Assembly: GCF_024623455.1 (NCBI RefSeq)
Contig: NZ_JANIPJ010000005.1
Location: forward strand, 124,001-188,000
Reading direction: 5' to 3'
DNA: 64,000 bases
Origin: Paenibacillus soyae
GTDB taxonomy: Bacteria; Bacillota; Bacilli; Paenibacillales; Paenibacillaceae
Every line of letters begins with the position of its first letter. The stretch's first letter is position 1. Both the position numbers and the translations under genes were made by a program. Shown piece by piece: positions 1-7,757 of the stretch. The notes below the pieces were generated by a model. That model was not told the DNA's origin. It did not search any database and saw only the letters and a list, made by a program, of their open reading frames with translations.

Positions 1-1329
1 CGCTTCATGCTGTCGGACGGCGCGGGCGCGGCGGTGCTGCAGTCTTCGCCGGCGGCCAAGGGGCTGTCCCTCCGGATCGAGTGGATCGACAACCAGTCCT
101 ACGCGGACCGTTACGACGTCTGCATGTACGCGGGGCTGACGAAAGGAAGCGCAAGCGGCGCGTCCTCGTGGCTGGACTACGCTTCCGTTCATGATGCGGC
201 GGACGACGGCGCAATGAACCTGAAGCAGGATATCCGGCTCGTGAACGAGATGCCGAAGGTTGGCGTGATGCGGTTTTTCGAGCTGGTGGAGGCGGAGCGG
301 ATCGATCCGCACGCGATCGATTGGATGGTATGCCACTATTCGTCGCATTTCTTCCGCGAGGAAATCTTCCGGCTGCTGCGGCTCGGAGGGCTGACCATTC
401 CGGAGGAGAAATGGTTCACGAACCTCTACGAGAAAGGCAACACGGGAGCGGCCTCGATCTACATCATGCTGGAGGAGCTGCTGTATTCGGGACGCCTGAA
501 GCCCGGCGAGCAGGTGCTGTGCATGGTGCCGGAGAGCGGGCGGTTCCAGACCTCCTATATGATGCTGACGGTGGTCGGCAGCGAAGAAGGGGCCGCAGGG
601 GGCAGCGCCGAGCCCTTCGAGGAGCGCGAGCCCGAAGCGCCGCATCTCGAATACGACGCGGGCAATCTGCTGCAGGAGCAGCTGGTCCGCCGGCTCGTGC
701 AGGTATGGATTGATTTCGAGCAGAAGCTAGCGGACGTACCTGTCATCCACAAGCTGTACGAAGGCAAGTTTACGATGGACGATTACAAGAAGCTGATGGT
801 GAACATCCGTCAGCAGGTCATCGACGGCTCGCAGTGGATCGCCCGCGCCGCGTCCTATATTCCGATCGAGCATATCGATCTGCGGTCGGCGTTCATCGCG
901 CATGCCCGCGACGAGCATCGCGACTTCCAAATTCTCGAGCGTAACTACGTCGCCGTCGGAGGGAGTTTGGAGGAGATCCAATCCGGGGAGAAAAATATCG
1001 GCAGCGAGGCGTTGTCCGCCTACCTGTTCCAGCGCGCGAGCCGCGAGGCGCCGTACGACCTGCTCGGCGCGATGTGGATCATCGAGGGACTGGGGTGCCG
1101 GATGGCCCGCTATTGGGGCGAGATGATCCGGGATCAGCTGTCCCTGTCCGACGAGCAGGTGAACTTCCTTCTGTACCACAGCGAGTCGGACGAGAATCAT
1201 TTCGAGCGGCTGGAGGCTGCCGTGCAGCATCCGATGCTGACCGAGGAGATCGCGGCGCGGATCGTGAAGACGGCCAAGACGACGGCGCGGCTCTACCTGC
1301 TGCAGCTGGAGGAGTTGGATAACGTATGA
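1..1329 (+). CDS. StlD/DarB-like beta-ketoacyl synthase fused to haem-oxygenase-like domain (5' partial)
   Basis: The gene enters from the left edge; codons are open from base 1 and the N-terminal half with the catalytic Cys lies outside. Visible residues 1-200 are the C-terminal half of a FabH/chalcone-synthase-type thiolase fold: a DGAGA motif at the start, a catalytic-type His at visible residue 112 (CHYSSHFF) and the GNTGAAS motif with Asn 147. Residues about 215-440 form a second, all-helical domain with H-x3-E-H and H-x3-D-E-x-H patterns typical of TenA/haem-oxygenase-like diiron proteins. StlD/DarB ketosynthases condense acyl units in dialkylresorcinol or stilbene synthesis; the attached redox domain suggests further tailoring of the product. 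It overlaps the next gene by 4 bases (ATGA). Family call fairly sure, substrate unknown. Confidence 0.75.
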   Translation, partial: RFMLSDGAGAAVLQSSPAAKGLSLRIEWIDNQSYADRYDVCMYAGLTKGSASGASSWLDYASVHDAADDGAMNLKQDIRLVNEMPKVGVMRFFELVEAERIDPHAIDWMVCHYSSHFFREEIFRLLRLGGLTIPEEKWFTNLYEKGNTGAASIYIMLEELLYSGRLKPGEQVLCMVPESGRFQTSYMMLTVVGSEEGAAGGSAEPFEEREPEAPHLEYDAGNLLQEQLVRRLVQVWIDFEQKLADVPVIHKLYEGKFTMDDYKKLMVNIRQQVIDGSQWIARAASYIPIEHIDLRSAFIAHARDEHRDFQILERNYVAVGGSLEEIQSGEKNIGSEALSAYLFQRASREAPYDLLGAMWIIEGLGCRMARYWGEMIRDQLSLSDEQVNFLLYHSESDENHFERLEAAVQHPMLTEEIAARIVKTAKTTARLYLLQLEELDNV

Positions 1330-2225
1330 GCGAAGCGGATTATTTCAAAAACATGAAGCATGATCGGAACGACCCGAACCCGTTCCTCGCCATCTTCATG
1401 GACACCAGCATCCCGTTCGACGAAGAGGCGAAGGCGATCTACCTCCGGGACTGCTCCAGCAAGACGCGCCAGTTTCTGCTGCCGCTGCTCCGGCCGCTCG
1501 CGAGACTCGCGATCATCCTGCTGCAGATTTACAAGAGCGTCGTGCCGAACGCGCTGACGTCTTCGAAGGCGCTGCACCGCGTCCTGTACTGGGGGATGAA
1601 AACCTTCGTCAGCCCGAGCGCCAACCATATGATTTTGCGCCACTTCTACCTCGGCTCGGAGGTGCTGCAGTTTATCCGGGACAACGTGCCGGGCGTGGAC
1701 GTGACGATGAATCCGCTGAAGCCGACCAACCTGGAGCCGGTGAAGGACGACTTGTTCCTTATCCACGACCTGAATCTCTACAACTTCATCATTAACTTGA
1801 ACCGCGAGCTGCGGGATAAGGGGCTGGAGGTGAAGAAGCGGGACCGGCTGAACTTTGGCGCCATTACGTCGACCCGCATCCCGATCGAGCCAATGCCGGA
1901 CCGCTGGACGAACTTCCTCGACTTAACGTCGGCGATCGAAATTTTCACCCCGGTTTACCAAATGTTCCTGACCGACAACGATTTCTGGCGGGCGACCAAC
2001 TCGCTGCAGCTCGACGAGACGGTCGGCCTCCTCGCCTCCAAGATTATCGGCAGCAACGACCGGCTTGCTCTCATCAACAACAAGCACCCGATGGTGCCGC
2101 TCACGACGCTGCGCGCCGGCTTCCGTCTCGTGCTGCACGGCCTCGCGACCGAGCAGCTGCATGCGCTGCTCATCGAGCTGAAGCATAAGCAGGAGCATGC
2201 GGATCTTAGTTGGAATAGGGGATGA
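1326..2225 (+). CDS. Conserved hypothetical protein, partner of the ketosynthase
   Basis: A 299-residue protein translationally coupled to the upstream ketosynthase fusion through an ATGA overlap, so the two are almost certainly made together. I do not recognise a named enzyme family. It is soluble in appearance, mostly helical, with one hydrophobic stretch at about residues 48-70 (LLRPLARLAIILLQIY) that could be a membrane-surface helix, and a His-rich patch MILRHFYLGSEV near residue 103. The coupling suggests a role in the same lipid or polyketide product pathway, perhaps handling of the acyl product; this is inference from position only. The next gene is on a separate promoter behind a terminator. 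Confidence 0.7.
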   Translation: MSEADYFKNMKHDRNDPNPFLAIFMDTSIPFDEEAKAIYLRDCSSKTRQFLLPLLRPLARLAIILLQIYKSVVPNALTSSKALHRVLYWGMKTFVSPSANHMILRHFYLGSEVLQFIRDNVPGVDVTMNPLKPTNLEPVKDDLFLIHDLNLYNFIINLNRELRDKGLEVKKRDRLNFGAITSTRIPIEPMPDRWTNFLDLTSAIEIFTPVYQMFLTDNDFWRATNSLQLDETVGLLASKIIGSNDRLALINNKHPMVPLTTLRAGFRLVLHGLATEQLHALLIELKHKQEHADLSWNRG

Positions 2226-2252
2226 TGATGAGCTGTATTTCATGCGCCTTTG

Positions 2253-2280
2253 GAAGCGGCTAGATTAAGCCGCTTCTTTT
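2253..2280 (+). terminator. Rho-independent terminator
   Basis: Nine-base stem GAAGCGGCT / AGCCGCTTC with a 6-base loop followed by TTTT, 28 bases after the stop of the hypothetical gene; ends the ketosynthase operon. Confidence 0.8.
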
Positions 2281-2294
2281 AACAGCTTTGTGAA

Positions 2295-2369
2295 CGGTAC
2301 CGTACAGATATTGTGCGGGCGAGCCCTTTTCCCTATACTGGAAATAACATCTAGACGATACCGTACAGA
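2295..2369 (+). promoter_or_regulatory. tetR promoter bracketed by two operator-like repeats
   Basis: A sigma-A promoter TTGTGC (2311-2316), 17 bp spacer, TATACT (2334-2339). Two direct repeats CGRTACCGTACAGA at 2295-2308 and 2356-2369 flank it, one just upstream of the -35 and one downstream of the start point, each containing the dyad-like core TACCGTA. This arrangement is what an autorepressing TetR protein would use; binding itself is inferred. Confidence 0.65.
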
Positions 2370-2389
2370 AACGGAGGGAAGGAATCGAC

Positions 2390-2944
2390 ATGCCGAAAAT
2401 AATCGTCACGGAGGAGCAGTGGATCGAGCTCGGGATGGAGCTGTTCGCGGCCGGAGGGGCGGAGGCGCTCGTGATCGAGAGCATGGCGCAGAAGCTGGCC
2501 TGCAGCAAGAGCAGCTTTTACTGGTATTTCAGCAACCGGCAGGCGTTTATTCGGCGCATCGTCGAACGGTGGAGGGAGAGGACGACGCATCAAGTGATCG
2601 CGGCCAGCGAGCAGCCGATTCGCGCGGAGGAGAAGGTGGCGGCGCTGCTCATGCAGATGTTCTCGGTCACCCGCAAGGGGGACTTCCTCTTCTATCTCCG
2701 CAAGCTGGCGGGGGTGGACCCTGCCTATCGGGAGAAGCTCGACGAGGTCGAGCAGGCCCGCATGGACTACGCCCGATCCCTCTTCATGCAGCTGGGGATG
2801 GACAACGAGGAGGCCGGGGGCAAGGCCTGGCTGCTCTATCACTATTACTTGGGATGGTACGAGAGACATAAGCTCCTGCTTGTGACCGACGAGGATGTGC
2901 AGCATCATATGGAGTCGATTCGCAAGCGGTTGAACCTATCCTAG
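2390..2944 (+). CDS. TetR/AcrR family transcriptional regulator
   Basis: 184 residues. The N-terminal 55 residues hold the TetR helix-turn-helix (LVIESMAQKLACSKSSFYWYFSNRQAF), with the characteristic S-x-FYWYF recognition-helix end. The remaining helical part is a ligand-binding domain of unknown specificity. AGGGAAGG precedes the ATG at good distance. The protein probably represses its own promoter and the DUF3995 gene 13 bases downstream, because two identical operator-like repeats bracket the single promoter in front of both. The ligand cannot be read from the sequence. Confidence 0.88.
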   Translation: MPKIIVTEEQWIELGMELFAAGGAEALVIESMAQKLACSKSSFYWYFSNRQAFIRRIVERWRERTTHQVIAASEQPIRAEEKVAALLMQMFSVTRKGDFLFYLRKLAGVDPAYREKLDEVEQARMDYARSLFMQLGMDNEEAGGKAWLLYHYYLGWYERHKLLLVTDEDVQHHMESIRKRLNLS

Positions 2945-2957
2945 GGAGGCGGCTATT

Positions 2958-3399
2958 ATGATCGAAGGTTTGGCCTCACTGACGGCGTGCGTCGCGTTCG
3001 TGCTCGGCGGCGTGCACGCGTATTGGGTGCTCGGAGGCAGAAGGGGATTGATGATCGCGGTACCGGCGAAGGCTGCGGCAGGGGCTGGAGAAGAGCCGTT
3101 GTTCCGGCCGACCAGAACCGCTACTGCCGTCGTTGCGCTGCTGCTCGCCGCGATGGGAATATTCGTGCTTCAGCTGGGAGGCATCGCGGAGCCATGGCTT
3201 CCCAGATGGTTTTATCCGATCGGAGGCTGGCTGCTGGCGGCGGTATTCGCGCTGCGGGCAGTCGGGGATTTTCCGGTGGCTGGGCTTTTTTAAGAGGAAC
3301 GGAGGCACGCCTTTCGCGAGAATGGACAGCCTTCTATATTCTCCGTTATGCCTGCTTCTGGGAGCGTTCCTGGCAGTAATTACCGCAGCCGCCCCCTAG
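2958..3399 (+). pseudogene. DUF3995 membrane protein with a +1 frameshift at a T6 run
   Basis: The first frame (2958-3293, 111 residues) reads a DUF3995-type start with the HAYWVLGG motif and three membrane segments, then stops at TAA inside GGGCTTTTTTAAG. Skipping one T of the T6 run (3286-3291) continues in the next frame with the family's usual ending (LFKR, TPFARMDSLLYSPLCLLLG) to a TAG at 3397-3399, giving about 146 residues and a fourth membrane segment, the normal length. Thus the gene is split by one extra T. It could be a sequencing slip, a real recent mutation, or phase variation at a homopolymer. The ribosome binding site AGGGAGG is intact. It follows the TetR gene in the same operon and may be its target. 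Confidence 0.75.
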
Positions 3400-3410
3400 A
3401 TAAATGTAGG

Positions 3411-3438
3411 TTCGTAGTCGTAGGTTTTGAGGTATAAT
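3411..3438 (+). promoter_or_regulatory. Possible promoter of the sensor kinase gene
   Basis: TATAAT at 3433-3438 with a weak TTCGTA -35 at 16 bp spacing. A short direct repeat GTAGGTT lies around the -35. It sits 70 bases before the kinase start. Start point inferred only from the hexamers. Confidence 0.45.
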
Positions 3439-3508
3439 GATAGGATCGTTGTGAGCATATCACTTCGATAGAACCCGTCCAAGGTACAAATGGAGAGAGA
3501 ACGGAAAA

Positions 3509-4819
3509 ATGAGGCATAACCCCCTTCACCTTAAGAATAGAATCGTTTTTTTCGTCGTTGCCATTCTGATCTTAGCGGCGCTTACTTGCTCTAAGTTGTA
3601 TTTCTCCTATCATATGGTTAATCAGTCTGCTGAAATCGCGGTGGCGAAGCAATACATAGGGATCGCGCAGCGGATTGCCGACGGACTCGACAAAGAGCTA
3701 TACGGGCAATTCCTGCAGACCAAGCAGTATGGAGAGGACAGGGACCGGATCAGCTTGTATCTGAAGCAGTTCCGGGAGCCTACGGGCGCGCTGTTCGTCT
3801 ATATTCTGATGCTCGACGAGACGAACGTGGCCAAGGCGATGGTGTCATCCATTCCCGATGGCGTGCCGGACCTGCCGATCGGCGGGGCGTGCACCGTGCC
3901 GGCGGAGCAAGTGAACGAAGCCAAACAAGGCAAGAGCTACTATACCGGCATCATTCAGGATGAAGCTCACTACGGCAATTATTTGTCGGTGGGGGTGCCC
4001 TTCTACGACGAGAACGGCGAGATCATGGGCGTCGTCGGCATCGATGTATCGGCGGAAAATCTGGACAAGCTGGGCGCGCAGGTCGTGAAGAGCAATGGTC
4101 TCGTCTTCAGTATCGACATCTTGTTCGCCGTCTTCCTGCTCGGCTCGGTCTTCTTCTTGAATAAGTGGTATAAACGCCGGTTAAGAAGTGATCTCAAGGA
4201 AAGCGAAAGCGTATATATTACGGAGCTTGGGAAAGTGATCGAGGGCATTAAGCTCAGCAGGCACGACATGATGAACCATCTGCAAGTGCTGCGAGGATTG
4301 CTTGAGATGAAATATTACGACCGGGCCATCGACTATTTGAAACGGATGTCGGTCGACTCCAAGTCGCTGGATCTGTCCATGCGCATCAAAAATCCGGTGC
4401 TGCTGGTGCTGTTCCAAAGCAAATGGGAGCTAGCCCATTCCAAGAACATCGCGATCGATTTCGACACGGATCAGAACGAATACAACCGAGTGGACGCCAT
4501 GGATCTGGTGAAGATCTGCTCCAACCTGCTGGATAACGCTATCGAGGCGACGGACGTCTACGCGGGCGAACATCCGCGGGCGATCCGCGTCATCTGCAAA
4601 GCGAAGAGAGACCGATATATCTTCGCCGTGGAGAATCCGGCGGAGCTGTCCCCAAAGGAACAGAAGAGCCTGTTCGAGCAGGGCTATACGACGAAATTCT
4701 CGCCTGACAAGCTGAGAGGAAACGGGCTGACCATCATTAAGCGAACCGTGGAGAAGTATAACGGAAGCGTCCATGTGCATTGCGAGGATGGCAAGGTATT
4801 TATTCAGGTTACGATTTGA
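3509..4819 (+). CDS. Sensor histidine kinase of the DcuS/CitA (Spo0B-type) class
   Basis: 436 residues: an N-terminal membrane segment (about 12-32), an extracytoplasmic Cache/PAS-like sensor (about 35-195), a second membrane segment (about 200-220), then a Spo0B-type dimerisation helix with phospho-acceptor His 252 (SRHDMMNHLQVLRGLL) and a HATPase domain with N box NLLDNAIEA and G box GNGLTIIKR. This architecture belongs to kinases sensing C4-dicarboxylates, citrate and related small molecules. No PAS domain is evident between the second membrane segment and the His helix, where DcuS and CitA have one. No response regulator gene lies beside it: the gene stands alone between its promoter and a strong bidirectional terminator, so its partner is encoded elsewhere. 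The ligand is unknown. Confidence 0.85.
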   Translation: MRHNPLHLKNRIVFFVVAILILAALTCSKLYFSYHMVNQSAEIAVAKQYIGIAQRIADGLDKELYGQFLQTKQYGEDRDRISLYLKQFREPTGALFVYILMLDETNVAKAMVSSIPDGVPDLPIGGACTVPAEQVNEAKQGKSYYTGIIQDEAHYGNYLSVGVPFYDENGEIMGVVGIDVSAENLDKLGAQVVKSNGLVFSIDILFAVFLLGSVFFLNKWYKRRLRSDLKESESVYITELGKVIEGIKLSRHDMMNHLQVLRGLLEMKYYDRAIDYLKRMSVDSKSLDLSMRIKNPVLLVLFQSKWELAHSKNIAIDFDTDQNEYNRVDAMDLVKICSNLLDNAIEATDVYAGEHPRAIRVICKAKRDRYIFAVENPAELSPKEQKSLFEQGYTTKFSPDKLRGNGLTIIKRTVEKYNGSVHVHCEDGKVFIQVTI

Positions 4820-4837
4820 TTCAAACATAACATGCAG

Positions 4838-4883
4838 AAGAGAGGCGTATCCGCCAATTATGGCGGATACGCCTCTCTTTTTT
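4838..4883. terminator. Strong bidirectional terminator
   Basis: A perfect 19 bp stem (4838-4856 pairing with 4861-4879) with an ATTA loop. A-run and T-run on the two sides let it work for the sensor kinase gene and for narK, which converge here. Confidence 0.92.
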
Positions 4884-5031
4884 GCGTTACCACATAAGGA
4901 TTTATAAGTTTCCGCGCATTGCGGAAGAACAAATTCTTATTGGCGATAAAACCAACCCAATTCTTACGAAGCGAGTTTGCTCCGCAAACTTTTAGGTCGT
5001 TCATCATCGAATGGCCTCGATAGAGGTTTTC

Positions 5032-6369
5032 TCATTTGTGCGTCGCGATCGCAGGTTGCTCGCCGGCAGGCTTGGCGGCTACGAACGACGTGATCTCGGC
5101 CCGCTTGCTCTGGTAGAACAGCCAATTGAGAAGGATGGCGACAACGTAGAAGGCGATGAAGATATAGAATGCCGTGACGTAAGAACCGGTCGTCTGCACG
5201 GACCAGCCGAACAGCTTCGGAATGAAGAAGGAGCCGTAAGCCGCGAACGCCGCCGTAAAGCCGAGCACCGGAGCCGCTTCCTTCACCGGGAAGATATAAG
5301 GGATCATCTGGAACGTCGAGCCGGAGCCCGTGCCTGCCGCCAGGAAGAGGATCAGGAACGAGATTAGAAATCCGGCGAAATGGCCTTGCTGGATGAAATA
5401 AATGACCCCGAGCGAGCCGATCCCCATCATGAAGAGGACGATGGACGTGACCTTGGCTCCGCCGAATTTGTCGGATAGGAAGCCGCCTACGGGACGCGCT
5501 GACGCAGCCAGCAAGGCACCCAGGAACGCGAGCGATACATGCTCGGGGAACTGGGATTTGAGCAGCAGCGGGAAGGCCGCGGAGAAGCCGATGAACGAAC
5601 CGAACGTCGCGACGTATAAGTACGTCATGATCCAGGTGTGCTTACGCTTAACCACGGAGAATTGGCTGGCGAACGATTGCTTGGCTCCCGGCAGATTGTC
5701 CATGCCGAACCAGGCGATCACGGTCATAAGGGCGATCGGAATGACCCAGATGAAGGCGGCGTTCTGCAGCCACACCTCTTGGCCGTTCTTCAGCAGCTGG
5801 CTGTCCCCGGACAGCGCCGCGAACGTGCCGGCCGAGATAATGAGCGGCGTAACGAACTGCACGACGGATACGCCCATGTTGCCGAGACCGCCGTTAATGC
5901 CGAGCGCCGTTCCTTTCTCTTTCTTCGGATAGAAGAGCGAGATGTTGGACAGCGACGAGGAGAAGTTGCCGCCGCCGAGACCGCACAGCGCCGCAAGCAG
6001 CAGCATGACTGAGTATGAAGTGTCCGGATTCTGAACGGCGATGCCGATGCCAACGGACGGGATCAGCAGAAGCGCCGTCGAGATGACGGTCCAGTTGCGG
6101 CCCCCGACGATGCCGACGGCGAACGTATAGACGAACCGGAGCGTCGCTCCGACGAGTCCCGGGATGGCGGCCAGCGTGAAGAGCTGGTCCGGCGTGAACT
6201 GGAAGCCGACGTCATTGAGCCGTACGGCGACGACGGACCAGATTTGCCAGACGATGAACGCGAGCATTAGGGAAGGTACCGATATCCATAGGTTCCGCGT
6301 CGCGTGACGTTTGCCTTCTTTGCTCCAAAACTCGGGATTTTCGGGATCCCATTGTTTGATTCTTGCCAT
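5032..6369 (-). CDS. narK: NarK-type nitrate/nitrite transporter (MFS)
   Basis: 445 residues with twelve membrane segments of the major facilitator fold. Two nitrate-signature loops are visible: GGGNFSSSLSNISLFYPKKEKG near residue 135 and GGLGNMGVSVVQF in the following helix, which define the nitrate/nitrite porter family. It imports nitrate and/or exports nitrite across the membrane. It is divergent from the reductase complex genes starting at 6717, and its promoter carries an FNR box in the class II position, so it is expected to be made under oxygen limitation to feed that complex. A second, more distant NarK/NasA homologue lies at 59.1-60.3 kb. Confidence 0.93.
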   Translation of the reverse strand: MARIKQWDPENPEFWSKEGKRHATRNLWISVPSLMLAFIVWQIWSVVAVRLNDVGFQFTPDQLFTLAAIPGLVGATLRFVYTFAVGIVGGRNWTVISTALLLIPSVGIGIAVQNPDTSYSVMLLLAALCGLGGGNFSSSLSNISLFYPKKEKGTALGINGGLGNMGVSVVQFVTPLIISAGTFAALSGDSQLLKNGQEVWLQNAAFIWVIPIALMTVIAWFGMDNLPGAKQSFASQFSVVKRKHTWIMTYLYVATFGSFIGFSAAFPLLLKSQFPEHVSLAFLGALLAASARPVGGFLSDKFGGAKVTSIVLFMMGIGSLGVIYFIQQGHFAGFLISFLILFLAAGTGSGSTFQMIPYIFPVKEAAPVLGFTAAFAAYGSFFIPKLFGWSVQTTGSYVTAFYIFIAFYVVAILLNWLFYQSKRAEITSFVAAKPAGEQPAIATHK

Positions 6370-6435
6370 TATGAGTGCCTCCTAGCGAGCGGTCGAGCCG
6401 CCCGTTCGGCTGCTCTTGCTCGATTTGATGGACTC

Positions 6436-6479
6436 AGTGTAGCAGAAGGCGCAGGGATCACACTGTAACATAAATCACA
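6436..6479 (-). promoter_or_regulatory. FNR-type class II promoter of narK
   Basis: Read on the minus strand: box TGTGATTTATGTTACA (6479-6464) and -10 TACACT (6441-6436). The box centre is 30.5 bp before the first base of the -10, which puts it near -42. One mismatch to TGTGA-N6-TCACA. Confidence 0.8.
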
Positions 6480-6635
6480 CGCGCGAACCCAAACTTTTCT
6501 ATCCTGTAACAAACATCCGGTTTGCTTAACCGCCCGCCGCCCCACTTCTGCCGATAGAAATTTTCCCGCCGGCCTCCACCTATTAATGAAGCCATTCCTG
6601 AGGCGGCGGCTCCTTCATCCTCTCCGGAATTTCGC

Positions 6636-6679
6636 CGTGACAAAAGTCACAGCGGGGAGTGCCCCGTTCATGGTCTACT
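6636..6679 (+). promoter_or_regulatory. FNR-type class II promoter of the reductase complex operon
   Basis: Box CGTGACAAAAGTCACA at 6636-6651, -10 TCTACT at 6674-6679, centre 30.5 bp before the -10. The stretch between the narK box and this one (6480-6635) shows nothing else I can name. Confidence 0.75.
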
Positions 6680-6716
6680 AGGTACAGTCATTCTAACGAG
6701 CGGGAGGCTATTTAAT

Positions 6717-7757
6717 ATGAATCGAGCATTTGCTTCAAAGTGGGCGCGCAACGTCTTCCTTACCGTATGCGGGCTGCTGGCCACGATCTATGTAGGGTCG
6801 CGGTTTTTCACCCATATCGACTTGGCGCTTTACGGTTATATGGTGGGCACGGTCGTGTTCATCGGGGGCTTCTTCTACCGCTTCATGGCGTGGGGAGAAC
6901 GGCCGCCTACCAAGCTGATTCTGAAGAAAGGGATCAAGCTTCTGTTCCGGAAGTCGACGCCTCGCACGGCGACGGATCAGCTGGTCGTCTACAATTTCAT
7001 CTGGAACCGCGGCTGGTACCGCTGGCTGCAGCATATTCTGCTCGGCTGGGGCTGCCTGTTGTCCTGCTTCGTGACGTTCCCGCTCGTCTTCGGCTGGATG
7101 TACTTCACGATGGACGACAACGGCTATTACACCGTGGTTGGCTTCGGGCTCGACCTGATGCGGGTGAAGGCGGACGGCGTGATCGCGTTCCTCTTCTACA
7201 ACGCGCTGAATATTACGGCGTTCATGGTCATTGCCGGCGTATGCATGGCGCTTCACCGCAGGCTGCGCAATATGCAGGCGAGGGCGGAGCAGAGCTTCGC
7301 GTACGACTTCCTGCCGCTTTACTTGTTATTGTTCATCTCGATTACCGGATTAATACTGACTTTCAATAATATCTTTCTGCATGGCTTCGCGCATCCGATC
7401 ATGTCGATGATCCATCAATGGTCGGTCATCCTGACGCTGATCTACCTGCCGTTCGGCAAGCTTGCGCATATTCCGTTCCGCCCGATGAGCGTTCTCGCCC
7501 GGAACTACCGCGAGCATTACGGAGAGACGGCTCCGAAGGCCTGCAAGGTTTGCGGCGCGCATTTCGTATCAGCGGAGCAGTCCCAAGACGTCGTCGACGT
7601 GCTCAAGCAGAGCAACCTGGAGTTCGTGACGGAAGAAGGCCATCACCTCGCGGAGCTGTGCTTGCCTTGCCGCAGGAAATACCGCATGTCCCGGTTCACC
7701 GGCGTGCCGACCCATCACATTCGCGTAAAGGAGAGCAATCAGAATGCCAGAGGATAA
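6717..7757 (+). CDS. NarI/DsrM-like membrane cytochrome b subunit with C-terminal Cys motifs
   Basis: 346 residues with five to six membrane segments between about residues 10 and 260. Histidines suited to haem b ligation sit in segments 3 to 6 (LQHILLGWG, ALHRRL, LHGFAHP, MIHQWS), and the segment ending LPFGKLAHIPFRP is the typical NarI/DsrM/HmeC motif. The cytoplasmic tail (about 275-335) has C-x2-C (CKVCGAHF) and C-x2-C (CLPCRRKYR) pairs that could hold zinc or an Fe-S cluster. It likely oxidises menaquinol and passes electrons to the Mo and Fe-S subunits whose genes follow with a 14-base overlap. First gene of an FNR-promoter operon. It is not close enough to NarI to call narI, and no narGHJ is present. 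Confidence 0.75.
   Translation: MNRAFASKWARNVFLTVCGLLATIYVGSRFFTHIDLALYGYMVGTVVFIGGFFYRFMAWGERPPTKLILKKGIKLLFRKSTPRTATDQLVVYNFIWNRGWYRWLQHILLGWGCLLSCFVTFPLVFGWMYFTMDDNGYYTVVGFGLDLMRVKADGVIAFLFYNALNITAFMVIAGVCMALHRRLRNMQARAEQSFAYDFLPLYLLLFISITGLILTFNNIFLHGFAHPIMSMIHQWSVILTLIYLPFGKLAHIPFRPMSVLARNYREHYGETAPKACKVCGAHFVSAEQSQDVVDVLKQSNLEFVTEEGHHLAELCLPCRRKYRMSRFTGVPTHHIRVKESNQNARG

Noticed and set aside
4974..4993. Hairpin AGTTTGC-TCC-GCAAACT near the end of narK as its terminator
   Set aside because: T-run lies on the wrong side for narK; the 19 bp stem at 4838-4883 is the better terminator.
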